This document shows, piece after piece, positions 37,287-58,000 of a stretch of 64,000 nt of DNA. Source of the stretch: Thamnaconus septentrionalis (Eukaryota > Chordata > Actinopteri > Tetraodontiformes > Monacanthidae); assembly GCA_009823395.1 (NCBI GenBank), contig CM020513.1, positions 3,988,501 to 4,052,500 of the forward strand, read 5' to 3'. Made by a program: the position numbers and the translations under genes. Below the pieces are notes generated by a model that was given only the letters and a program-made list of their open reading frames with translations, had not been told where the DNA came from and made no database searches. Position 1 is the first letter of the stretch. Every line of letters begins with the position of its first letter.

Positions 37287-38263
37287 CAGTATCTATCTCC
37301 CTCCTTCCCTTCAGGGTGCACAGTGAAGAGCATTAAATGCTCGGAGACGTCCATCCCCATACACAGCACCTATGGAGCCTGGATGTCAGATGCGTCCCAA
37401 CTGGATGACGGTCGATTCTGGCTGGCTGAGCACTTCTCAGGTCATTGTTTGGAAGGCAGCTTCCACAAAACACACACACACACACACACACTCACACACA
37501 GCAGATTTGTGTCTAAAATCATTTGCTCCTCAGGTCGACTTATGTCAGTGCACAGCAACACGTCAACGTTTCAGAGCAAGGGCGGCCGACCAGTGGACGT
37601 GGGGAGGTTCTACCAGGGCTGCGGTCATGTGGTCTATAAGGAGTCTCTGTACTTTCACAACGGGGGAACAAACAGACTCATAAAGTGAGTCTGCGTGTCA
37701 CAGGAGAAGTATCCTGACCTCTAGAATGTCTATTCTGGTCTGTAACAGGTTCCGCCGTCGGCTCCTCTAACTCCCTCGGTTGGTGTCTTACGTTCTGCAG
37801 ATTTGACCTGAACACTCGGAGGCAGACCTCTCTGGTCATGGCCAACAGCAGGTATCACAGCCTGGCATATCTGTTCCGAAACTCCAAGACGTATTTCAAG
37901 TTTGCCGCGGATGAAAACGGGCTGTGGGTCATTTTCGCTGCGGACACAAACGACGACACGATGGTTGCCAAGCTCGATCCGGACACATTTTCCGTGGAGT
38001 TGCTCGTCAACACACACTATCCGACTGCTAAAGCGGGCAACGCCTTCATCGTGTGCGGGGTGCTGTATTTGACGGAGCAGACGGACAGAAGGGTGACGTA
38101 CGCCTTCGACTTGAGAGAGGAGGGTCCGCAGGATGCGAGGCTGAATCTGAGGCCTTCCAGCGGGATCTTGGCAATGGTGTCGTATTATCCAAACAAGAGG
38201 CTTTTGTATATGTGGGATGACAGCAGTGTGAAGACCTGCAAAGTCAAAGTCAGTGTGACCTAA
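30329..38263 (+). CDS. gldn: Gliomedin (collagen-like and olfactomedin protein, about 25 exons)
   Basis: Exons: 30329-30658, 31261-31312, 31423-31440, 31521-31583, 31860-31943, 32036-32218, 32344-32421, 32515-32589, 32678-32755, 33584-33679, 33758-33859, 34115-34201, 34440-34508, 34825-34890, 34971-35051, 35130-35216, 35305-35382, 35470-35562, 35664-35744, 36622-36696, 36898-36972, 37116-37196, 37315-37440, 37534-37684, 37801-38263. This gives 923 residues, longer than the roughly 550 of mammals. It is a type II membrane protein: short cytosolic N terminus, anchor at about 13-36 (WWKVLLAAATVAACALLLLS), then Gly-X-Y collagen segments. A long Ser/Thr/Asn-rich stalk with many N-x-S/T sites and a C-terminal olfactomedin domain (about 678-923) follow. 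In mammals gliomedin is made by Schwann cells and clusters neurofascin-186 and sodium channels at nodes of Ranvier. The exon 8 donor is AG|GCACGC, or a weak in-phase GT at 32602. Exons 3-23 are all phase 1-1. Short middle exons are the least certain. Confidence 0.93.
32933..33262 (+). repeat. Dispersed repeat, copy A, in gldn intron 9
   Basis: About 330 bases are nearly identical to 40777-41118 upstream of clpx. Shared blocks include GGAAGCGGTGCTCCTCGTTT, CGATCGATCAATC, and TTTACTTGTTGGTGACCTGC near the right end. By eye identity is well above 80 percent. No coding frame or clear terminal inverted repeat is present. Confidence 0.85.
34381..34419. repeat. Perfect 15-bp inverted repeat in a gldn intron
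   Basis: TAAGACGTGTCTTGA (34381-34395) pairs perfectly with 34405-34419 around a 9-base loop. A second, nested palindrome (GTTAAGACGT with ACGTCTTAAC) overlaps it. Confidence 0.8.
35770..36515 (-). mobile_element. 5'-truncated LINE fragment (reverse transcriptase C-terminal end)
   Basis: On the minus strand the segment encodes, with breaks, HIEHVQKKLSKSISILHKT, then LLMPYMTYCVEIWGN, then KLQKRAIRMINKVGYREPTT, and further on GVKLWN. This order is the hallmark C-terminal part of L2/Rex1/CR1-like non-LTR retrotransposon proteins. Stops and frameshifts show that it is dead. The 3' end reads AATAAAGTCATTCATTC, a LINE-type tail of short repeats at about 35770-35800. The 5' end is truncated in the TATC repeat. 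Confidence 0.85.
36517..36585. repeat. (CTAT)n microsatellite
   Basis: Tetranucleotide repeat between gldn exons 19 and 20. Confidence 0.9.
36703..36845. repeat. (CTGT)n/(CTAT)n compound microsatellite
   Basis: CTGT units are followed by CTAT units between gldn exons 20 and 21. Confidence 0.9.
36993..37060. repeat. (CTAT)n microsatellite
   Basis: Repeat between gldn exons 21 and 22. Confidence 0.9.
37210..37300. repeat. (CTAT)n microsatellite
   Basis: Repeat directly after the fourth duplicated gldn exon, reaching close to the acceptor of the first olfactomedin exon. Confidence 0.9.
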
Positions 38264-38283
38264 AACGCATAAACCACAAATCC

Positions 38284-38294
38284 AATAAATAAAC
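38284..38294 (+). terminator. gldn: gldn poly(A) signal
   Basis: Overlapping AATAAATAAA lies about 20 bases after the stop codon. Confidence 0.6.
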
Positions 38295-38297
38295 TCT

Positions 38298-38530
38298 TCA
38301 AACTCAGCTTTGTCAAGTATGTTGTGATGCTGTTTGATTGTCAGGAGGTGGTTGAAATGACTTTATTGACCTGCTGTCACACTATTAGCATGCAGGAAGA
38401 AGACATGCGAATATTTGCCTCAACCAAATTATGCAACACCCTTAATTAAATCAGGGTGAACGCCACCTGGAAAAAAACAGTTGCAGGAAGTGGTTCCACA
38501 TAAAAAAAAAGGGAATTTCTTTTTGAATAA
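38298..38530 (+). repeat. Downstream gldn block, copy 1 of a direct duplication
   Basis: Shares TATGTTGTGATGC, TTAGCATGCAGGAAGAA, CCCTTAATTAAATCAGG and CACCTGGAAAAA with 39115-39385 in the same order and orientation. Confidence 0.75.
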
Positions 38531-38552
38531 AAAAGTTGAGGAAAGAGGAGGA

Positions 38553-38620
38553 GGGTATTGTGGGATGACAGCAGGGTGGAGACTTGCAAAGTCAAAGTCA
38601 TTGTGACCTAAAACACTGGG
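38553..38620 (+). pseudogene. gldn: Partial copy of the last gldn coding exon
   Basis: About 65 bases repeat the end of the gldn coding sequence (38205-38267). GTGGGATGACAGCAG, then TGCAAAGTCAAAGTCA, then TGTGACCTAAAAC are all present, including the stop codon. A few substitutions differ. It lies between the two copies of the downstream block, so a tandem duplication of exon end plus 3' flank is likely. No open frame leads into it, so it is a relic. Confidence 0.8.
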
Positions 38621-39114
38621 GTATCTGATGGATTGTATGGCTGATTTCTTTCATACAAGGCCTCTTTTGGGTAGAAACAAAGGGTGAATTTTAAAGACAA
38701 GTATTCATGGACCCCCGATGTGAAGAAAGAGGGTAACCAGGACGACACGCATTTCATGACTCCTGCCTTGTGTCATCATGGCACATCAGGTGAGAAACAT
38801 CTGCTGGCTCCGACTCAGAGGTGCTAAAGCTCAAGGATAGGATCCAGTATTGCTTTGATCCCTTATCAGATTGGTTTTTATTACTCGAGCCCGACTGGTT
38901 TGTAATGAATAAGCATTGTTTGTTTATGTATGAGAGAGCTAACCCCCCCAGATAGTACTTAGTTTGCAATTCATTTTGTCCTTTGCAGTCGAGTCGGCCT
39001 CAGCGGAGATTCCTTCAACATCTCATATTATCACTGCATAAGAAATCACAGAAATACAAAATCGGCAAACCTTGTAAAAAAAAAAAAAAACAACAACAAT
39101 CATTTAACTCTTTT

Positions 39115-39385
39115 AACTCAAGTTGTTCAATTATGTTGTGATGCGGTTTTATGGCCAGAAAGTGGTTGAAATTACTTTATTTAAATGCCGTCACTTTATT
39201 AGCATGCAGGAAGAAAACATGCAAATATTTTATGCACCCCCCAAAAAAAATTCCAACCCCCTTAATTAAATCAGGATAAAGAAAGCACCTGGAAAAAATG
39301 GTTTCAGGAAGTGGCTTCACAAAAACATTACAATTTCTTGAACAGATTCTGAATTTAAAAAAAAAAAAATGCAGAAAGGAGGGAA
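39115..39385 (+). repeat. Downstream gldn block, copy 2 of a direct duplication
   Basis: Diverged copy of 38298-38530. The pseudo-exon at 38553 and about 490 bases of unique sequence lie between the two. Confidence 0.75.
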
Positions 39386-39389
39386 AGAG

Positions 39390-40340
39390 GACTTCCACAC
39401 TGAAATAAAAAGTTGGATTCCAAGTTTTCAGCAAAGCGCAGCTTTCATCCTATGCAGTGGACTTTGAAGCAAACCCAAATAGGGAGTCGCAAGTCGCCTT
39501 TTCTAGTCTGTTCTTCTTCTCACACAAGGAGGCCACTGTTGTGTTTTTACCTCGTCAAGAATCCCTTTATTGTTTTGACCGTGTCAAAGGGACAATGCCG
39601 TGCAGAGTTCAGCATTTAGGTGAAAACCAGTGGGTTTAAAGACAAACCCACCACATATCTGGGTCTTCAAGGAAATCGTGTTGCAGGGTGATTCTTGTGA
39701 TTGCTGTAATATCATGAAAACTGTCTTTGTATGTTCTCTCTCCGCTTGGTTTTTGATCAGTCTGTTCAGTCAGGATCGGTCAACAGTTAACTCTGTATGA
39801 TATTATTTTATTATTATTTTATGATATATCTGTCATTTAACTGAGCGATGCTTTTCGGTGTAGTTAAATTATCCCAGATATATGTTCTAGTATGCTGTTG
39901 TTTATGTATAAAAGTCAGTAAGTTATTATTCACATTTAACATTGATTCAATTAACAACTGAAACAATAACATACTGATAATGCAGGTGAAGTGTATTTAG
40001 CATTCAATTATGGAGGACAGCTTATTTTGTATTGCATGTTTCATGGAATTCAAATTGCTTTATAGAAATAAAACTAGACACTATCAACGACACAGATTTA
40101 CTGTTAAAATTTCATTGAAACATACACAAAATGAATTACTTCACAATTTACCTCTTAAAGTCAACGATTGAAACGATTAAAATATGAAAAGTAGCGTTTA
40201 CGAGGCGTCCAGAATGCAACCTGAAATACGTAATGATTTTGTGCTTTCCGAGGCTCACTTAAACGCACCGGGAGTGTCACCATGACGCCGCCCGTGGATT
40301 GGCCGATCTAAAGAACATGGTAATGGTTCGCACTGTATTT
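39390..40340. other. Intergenic stretch before clpx
   Basis: A/T rich, with no recognisable gene or repeat. Confidence 0.4.
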
Positions 40341-40701
40341 GCAGCAGGGCGGTCGCCATGTTGCGGAGCTTACCAAATCAAGGCTAGTTGTTGTAACCGG
40401 AGGGGAGAGGCTGGGCCGCCAAGCTAGCTAGCGGGTAATCGACCTAGCCGACCTACTTCATAACAGCAGCGGGCGTTACATCACTTTCGCTGCTCATAAC
40501 CTGGGATATAGCGGCCTGGAGGAGTCAACGTAACTCCACTTGACTCATTGGCGAAGTGACATTAGCATGTCACGTTAAATTGTCAAACTAAAACGAGAGA
40601 AAGAGAAAGCTGCTGCGACTCAGTTTTGTCGGTTATCGTTATTTATTATTATTTTAATTGTAGAGGCTGGCAAGAAGAAGTGACTGATTTCATCGCACCC
40701 T
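40260..40701 (+). promoter_or_regulatory. clpx: clpx promoter and candidate untranslated exon 1
   Basis: GC and CpG content rises here. An inverted CCAAT box (GATTGG) lies near 40296. A YY1-like CGCCATGTTG motif lies at about 40354, common in housekeeping and mitochondrial gene promoters. A GTGAGT donor at 40702 pairs with a good acceptor (TTTATTTCCCAG) at 41232, so the first exon is probably non-coding. Confidence 0.5.
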
Positions 40702-40776
40702 GTGAGTAAAAGTAACGAGCTGTACTGAAAAGGATGACACTGTTGTTGTTGTTGTTTGTGTAACGTCAGCCTTCGG

Positions 40777-41118
40777 GGTTAGCTTTGCGTGCTTGGCTGC
40801 TCGCATAGCTGCTTAAATGTGCGTCAAGAGCGCAGCTTGGAAGCCAGCAACCTGGGCTTCCAGTCGGTGACCACTGGCTCAATGCTGCGCTAAGGTTCTG
40901 CTGGCTCGGGCCTAGCTTAGGTGGCTAACGGTTACCTTTTAATTTAACCCAGTGAGCCCCAGTGTTATTTTGTCCTTTGATTGGAAGCGGTGCTCCTCGT
41001 TTAACGCCATTCATCGCCGATCGATCAATCAATACGCAGTTGGTGGCTCATGATTATGTCTTTTATAGTCACTCGCACTGGAATGCACCTTTTACTTGTT
41101 GGTGACCTGCGGTGCTAA
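40777..41118 (+). repeat. Dispersed repeat, copy B, in the clpx 5' UTR intron
   Basis: Partner of 32933-33262 (about 342 bases, same orientation). It ends about 140 bases before the clpx start codon. Confidence 0.85.
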
Positions 41119-41255
41119 TGCTAACTGTGACGTTGAAGTTATGAAATGCCTAAGCCGCACTCTTGGGTTGTTTGAAACTTGTCTCTCGGGGACAACACGG
41201 CGCAGTTGACCATGTTCTTGTTTATTTCCCAGGGTTTGGCGATTAAAGACGAGTC

Positions 41256-48628
<7,373 letters not shown>

Positions 48629-49279
48629 GCTGCGAGTCGGTCGCTTCCCCCCCTGAGGATCGTCTCCGAAATCATTAGAAATATATGAGACCCCTGAGAC
48701 CATGTCTGGCTTTTTAATAGCCCCCCTTCCTCTCCCTCACCCAAACACACACACACACACACACACACACGTAAAAAAGCTGTGGATTTAGTGATATAGG
48801 CTGCTGGTTCCCACTGACGAGTGTGTAAACGGATGTTGACTCTTCTGTGGCGCTGGCAGGATGGACCTTTATACAATATTTCAATCTCTGGGGATTGTTA
48901 ACATTTTATCTATATAAAGATAATGCAATTTTATTCATGAAAGGATTTGTAGCTAGTCATATTTTTTTTTTCTTCCTCTTTGTGGTGATGGGCTGTTGTG
49001 GCGGGATCACAGCGAACACTCGAAGGCGCTGAAGAACTTGCGGCGTTACCGTGTTGAGTAATGCCTTTAAAACATAAGGGCATGCGTGACTTTTTGTTTT
49101 GTTTTTCACCAATGAACACATCGATATTTTGATGTTTCCTTCTTTCCTACCACCGTTGTAATAATGGTGCTCACATAACAAACAAGCTGTACATGTCGCT
49201 GCATTTATAAGCAGTTTGTAAGACTTGATTTCCTGGTAGAACACATGAGCACACTAAGCAGAGCTGCTGAGAAATAACA

Positions 49280-49314
<35 letters not shown>

Positions 49315-49960
49315 GATGACATTTTTAGAAAACAACAGGATGGTTGTTTTGCAGTACTTCTGCTTCCTTCTTGTGCATTTTAGGGAATGTGTGTTTGTTT
49401 ACTCGCACACCTTAACGTCAGTGGACTGGAGTAAAAAACCGACTCAAATTTGTTTTAATTTTTTTTATTTTTTAATTATCGAGAAACTTTGTGTAGAGTA
49501 GGTTGACTGAAGGTAATTCAAATCAGTATGATTCAAAATGTGTCTGCCCACCTGTGGCAGAGGCCCATTTCAATTCAGTACATTACAGCTGCGTATATAT
49601 ATAAATATATTTTTAACTGGTGATTTATTTGTGCACACCCAGTGTTGGAAACTCACCTTTGCCTTTAGTGATGAAAAACCCTGTTGGTCTCATGTGTAAT
49701 CGAGCATCTGACTGAACTAAACCACGCTGCTTTTCTCTGAAAAGGAGGCGGGGGAAAAAAAAAAGCTGTGCTACAAAATACACGATCTGTTCTTTCCTTT
49801 CTTTCAGTTTCTTCTCTTTCAGTCACATTTTCAAAACCGCTTTTTTTTTTCTCCTTTCAGAGATCTGTTACAGAACCTGCAAGCTTCAATCTACATTTGT
49901 GGACCTTAAATTTATTGTGATTGTTTAAGCTATATAAAATAAAGTGTATATCTCTGTACA
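48629..49960 (+). other. clpx: clpx 3' UTR
   Basis: Non-coding, with a (CA)n tract near 48746-48770, an (AAT)n tract at about 49279-49310 and a poly(A) signal AATAAA at 49938-49943. Confidence 0.6.
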
Positions 49961-50620
49961 GAATTCAAAGCGTGTTCATTTACCAGAAGTCTCCTAGTGG
50001 CAGCAAAGTGTACTGCAAGCAGATGAGTCAAACATAAACGTGCCTTCAAACTGGAATATGAATTGAATTCGGAGAACGCATTGTTGCTCTGCACCGCCTT
50101 TCTGTTACCTTGACATAATCTGCTAATCTGTGGAAAATCTCACAGCAGTCCCTTGTTTCCAGAACTGTCAGCATTAAGCTGATCCGCCTGCCAGCCCACG
50201 CTCAGTCACATGGAGGGAAGTGTGGCTCTGCACCCACTGCACAAGAAGAAGGAAACTGAAATGATCAATTTTAAAAAATGTATTTACATTAGACAAAAAA
50301 ATGATTGTTGCTGTTGTAAGTGATGTTGTGGATGAGATACTTATGTGTTTTAAGTTGCTTGCAGTGTCTCAGCAGGTGGGATTATAGCTACAATGAACAG
50401 CAGATATGATGATGTCAGAGGCTTAATGATGAAGAGCTTTAACGCTGTATGATGTCAGTGCATTAGTCACACGCACAGGGCTGCACCTCGGAGGGAACAC
50501 CTGACAAAGGTGAGTCTCCATATTGTCAAGATCCAAGTTTCTTGTTGCTGAAAACAAACAAACAAACAAACAAAACAACGACCCAATCTGGCGTTCCTGG
50601 GGCGCAGGTTAAAACTTGGA
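49961..50620 (+). other. clpx to ubap1l intergenic and 5' region
   Basis: No gene is seen. The sequence just upstream of 50621 is presumably the ubap1l 5' UTR. A weak acceptor-like GCGCAG lies at 50602-50607. Confidence 0.35.
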
Positions 50621-53514
<2,894 letters not shown>

Positions 53515-53652
53515 CAGTCAGTGGCCTGTGACGTCGGGATTATCATTATGTTTGTATTTTTTTTTTTTTCAACTAAAGCAGATAATGGATGTATTGCCGT
53601 CAAATGTAACTGACTAGAGTGAAATGTAATGAAAAGTAACTGATTTGATTGA

Positions 53653-53658
53653 AATAAA
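53653..53658 (+). terminator. ubap1l: ubap1l poly(A) signal
   Basis: AATAAA about 140 bases after the stop codon. Confidence 0.6.
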
Positions 53659-53845
53659 ACTGATATTGTGCCTGGATGTACCGCGTTCCCCTCAATATCT
53701 GCAGCAGCTGCTGCTCGCAGTAGAATATTTTGTTATACTTATATTGTATATTACACTTCTCTCCACGAAGATGTTTAACTTCTGAGCCGTCACTAGGTGG
53801 CGAGCAAGCAGCGCTTGAGGGCAGGCAGGTGGTTCGGTTCTGAGG

Positions 53846-54061
53846 TCACGTGATTTGGACGGTGGGCGCTCGGAGCTCAGAGAGGCTCGTGTGTCTGGAG
53901 TGCGTGACGATGGCAGGCGACGCTCCAGGTGAAATCAAGCCAACGTGCGCCGCCGTCTCACCAATGCGGAATTAACAAACATGAATGGAAAATGTCTATT
54001 TCAGTCACGTTACAGCCGATCTTTCAGTCCCGCGGAGGTTCTAGTCCCCTTCAGAATAAAG
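53846..54061 (+). other. Orphan promoter-like stretch with a start codon and poly(A) hexamer
   Basis: A palindromic E-box TCACGTGA (53846-53853) is followed by GC-rich sequence and an ATG at 53910 opening MAGDAP. A possible donor (CCAG|GTGAAA) ends at 53928, and AATAAA lies near 54056. Read through, the frame gives only about 21 residues. No matching downstream exon was recognised. It may be a small transcript, a first exon without partner, or chance. Confidence 0.25.
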
Positions 54062-54079
54062 CTGCCTCGTCTTCACTCT

Positions 54080-54620
54080 GTGGGGTGTTTAACTTGCCTT
54101 TGATAAGATGTGGCTGCTATTACTCTCTTAAATGAAATGTTTGATAAAATATATTCAAATGTCTTTACATCCCTTATTGACAGTTATCTTGTGTGTTAGA
54201 TTTAAATGTGAGTCTTTTTTGTGCAATGGCAAAGAGCTTCTACACTGTGAAATCTGCTTCTCCTGGAGAGTTTAAAGTGCTTCACTGAGGCCCTGCAGCA
54301 CACGATGCATGACATAAACGAATGTGTACCAATACAAATATTTGAAAATAACTGATGTCTAATTTACTAATTTATTGACGCATTTATTCCAAACCGAGGT
54401 TAGCAGCTGAAGTACATCAGGATAAACAGCTCAGTGTGTTGGCTGCTGGACTGTGATTCAAGACGTCGTGGGTTCATTCATGAGTCAGTGTGTTTTATCA
54501 ACAGCCAAAACATTAAAGATGAGCGCCAGGAGAAGAGAGTAGTGTGAAGACCTTCAGTGACATATTGTGGCTGTCAGTGACACTGTTCCAAACCCTGCTG
54601 GAGACCACAAAACAGGTTTG
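54080..54620. other. Intergenic stretch between ubap1l and prc1
   Basis: Nothing recognisable. Confidence 0.4.
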
Positions 54621-55022
54621 TTTATTTAAATGTTTATTTACAAAGTGATTTTACAAAAAGCATAGAGCATACTTCTGCAAAGCAACCTTAGCTGTCATTC
54701 CAGCTGGAGGGGAAAAAAAATAATCGTGATGCAATGGCTGACTGCTAGACTACTAAAAGAATGTAGTGCATATTTAAAAACATCCGAATCAAAAAGCTGT
54801 AGCCCCTTAAAAAATACAATATAAAAAAAGTCAAACCAAAAAAACAAAACAAAAAACCCCCACAGCAGAATAGGAAATCCATGCAGCAGAACTGATCCTG
54901 AAGTATGAAGAACACAGGATGGATGGAGAAACACTGAAATATTTACACATTTGAAGAGAAAGGTCACATTAAAGCTTCCTTGATGTGTTGACCTCTGCTG
55001 ATGGAGCTGCTGCTGTGACTCA
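54621..55022 (-). other. prc1: prc1 3' UTR
   Basis: Non-coding. Two TTTATT (AATAAA on the minus strand) at 54621-54626 and 54633-54638 are candidate poly(A) signals about 400 bases after the stop. Confidence 0.55.
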
Positions 55023-58000
55023 TTACTGATGGCTGACGGTAGAATTCAGCTGCCCCGACTTCACGTTTGCCTCAGAGAGATTTTTCTGTGGAGACAATAA
55101 GAAATCAGTCCCATTGCTCAGAAATGAAATAAAAACAACAACCAACCAATCACAGAACAAAATCTTAGTTTGGCAATGAATGTGTTGACTCCCTGGTAAC
55201 AGTAAAAAGTAAACAGATATTAATAAAAAACACTTTGTATTAAATATATCTGTGACCCAATATTGAAGACAAAAGCAGTTGCGTTTTAAACTATTATGTT
55301 ACAATGGCAAAAAAGAGAAATGCTGGACTGATTTAATAGAATAATAGAAATGTGCCACTTTTCTAATGACCAAATTAGGTGTATATTCACTGTTTTCCAA
55401 TATGACAATCTTGGACAACAACTGTGGTGAAGTCACCACCAACTTGTCTTCATGCACCATATGGCCAAAATAAACACAGACAATCCTCAGTTTGCAAATC
55501 ATCCACTGTGCCTATGTTAGGTTTGAGACAGAAACCACATTTACCGCAAATTCCAAATAGGAGTTAAATGCAAAGGTTTGATCTGGTGTATCCTGAGACC
55601 TGAGTGCGCCACTTGCTGTGATTCTGTTCAGGTGAGAGATGTTTTCCTTGTTCCGGTCGAGAGGGCGGGGAGTCCTTCCCTGTCCAGGGGTCCTCAGGCC
55701 AAGACCCTACAACCAGAGCAGCCACAATGATAACCTGCTGTCTTCTCGTTAATCCTACTTACGCTACTTAAAACTACTTCAGTGAAGGCGAATTTTTACT
55801 CCCGAGTGTTGATCAATTAGCCTAATTCATGGTGTCAGTGTACATAAAATAGTCTTCTGACGGAATAGAGCGCTGATTTTGACAGGGAGGGAACAGAGAT
55901 GACAGACACACCTTGCTGGCAGACAGAGGCGGTTTCTGGATGGAAGACTGGCACAAGGTTCCACCCAGGCCTGAACAAAGGAGGCTGGTAGGGGTGGAGA
56001 TTGTCGAGGTGGCGTTGAACTGTGAAGACAGAGGGAGCAGAAAAAAAAAAACATTATTTGCAAGAAGAAGAAGACGAAGAAGAATGGAGAGAGGAAAAAC
56101 TCCTGTGTTGTCCAACCTTCTTGACTTTCCCAGGTGTGGGTGTCCCTGCCACCATGCGCCTTTTGGACGGCGTTCTCTTTGCCGTCCCGTACAACATGTC
56201 CTCCTGGGTCTGCTTTGTTTTCTTCAGTTGCTATTTTCCAGCAGAGAGGACGGCTCCATTAAAACAAAGGCTTCTGACACAGTGGAAATGAAGCTGAAGC
56301 ACCAGACTAGACGTCCTACCCGCTCCAGTTTCTCCTTCTCCTTCTCCGACTGGTGAATCTCCCACTGCTCCTGCACATACTCCAGAAACTTCCGCCCGCT
56401 GACCAGGAACTCTCGGCTGTGCTCCAGCTCCCAACCGTCAATCTGGGCCTTGAGGACCTTTTCCAGCTGGAACAAACGGGAATGGGCAAATTGAGCTTTG
56501 TACAACAAATCAGACGGTTAAGTCTTGTTTGTTGTTGCAAATCTGCACACTGGAGTCCCAACTAAAGAAGACCTGAAATCAGCAGAAATGTTCATCATCT
56601 CCATCTTTATTAAACATAGAAGCACACCGCCCATCACAAGCTGTGCTGGTCTAAACAATGCTCTTGTGTATTTATAGATCAGAAGCCGCTGATACGATGA
56701 TTGAAACGTGCTCACCTTGGGCAAACTCTTCTGCAGCTCAGTTCTCTGTTTCTCTTCCTTCAGGAGGTTTCCGCCTCTGTTGTTGAACCTTGAAGGGTCA
56801 TTTGCCTTTCTCTGAACAGAGAGACACACACACCCAAATCAACACATTTTCTTTCAACACCACCCCCCAAACCTTCCTAGGACAGCACTAACGTCGAGCT
56901 CCAGGTACAGTGTCCAGTTCTCCTGCCATTTCGTGACTCCCTCAAACAGTTCCTTGTGATCCTCGTAATACTTCTCCAGGATCTTCACCTCGGCTTCGTG
57001 CAGGTTGAGCAGCTCTTCCGTGAAATCGTCTGTGAGGAGAAGACGCTCGCATGAACTATATTGTAAACCTCCCCCCCCCCGCCAGTTGGAACTATTTGTC
57101 GCGACACGGCATTATTTACCGGAATGATACGAAGTGAAAGCCTCCTGCTGCTCTTGGCTATAGAAGCACTTTGCCCAAAACTCTTTAATCTCCCCTCTGA
57201 TGGCCTCAACGACACTTTTCATACTCTGCATTTTCAACACCTCCAGACGCTGGACTTCATTCTGGAGCTGCAGAGACATCACAGGCATTATTAAGGGCTT
57301 TAGGTGAAACATTGTTTTGTGTGCACGTGACGACAGGACGGCAAACTCTTACGGCCGCGATGTTTCTCTTCTTGGACAGGACCATGTGCTCGGACAGGGC
57401 CTCCCTTTCCTCCTGGGGAATCTGAAGTCTTTCCCACAGACCCTGGATCCTGGCGCGTAAAGTGGAACAATGGAGCTCGTTCTCTGCCTTGCGATCGTGC
57501 AACTGAAACAAGACGTGAGATGAGAGATGAGATGACGTAACACTGCAAAAAAATTCATTCAATTCAACGCGGGTGGAAAGCGAGCCTCTTACCTGACCAA
57601 GGAGCACTTTCAAAGCCTCAATGTTGTCATCAGAAAGACAGAAAGCTTCCTCGTCCTCACACATGACATCCATTTCGAAACTGGTCTCTGGTTGCTGCTC
57701 CAGGTCGTCCATGCATGCAATTATTTCCTTTTTGGTGCTGACAAACTCCTCGTGACGCCGTTCCTGCGGTAAGGCATGGCTGGTTACGACTCAGTAACGT
57801 GCTAGAATAATGAGAAAGAAAGTACTGAAAATCAGACGCTCACCTTCTCTTTGGTCAAATTATCTAAATAGGCGTGGTAGTTTTTGAGGGCCTGGAGCGA
57901 CGGGACGGAGTTGTGGTCAATGCCAAAGGGCGCCGTGCACAGGATCCCGCAAAGCTCCTGGTCCTTGGCGATGAGGCCCTTGAGCTCCTCCATTCTTTGC

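Noticed and set aside
36517..37300. CRISPR-like or minisatellite array
   Set aside because: The regular units are exons with splice sites separated by tetranucleotide microsatellites in a vertebrate gene.
53910..53928. First exon of a small mitochondrial subunit gene of the DAPIT type (starts MAG)
   Set aside because: Only the first three residues agree and no downstream exon was found.
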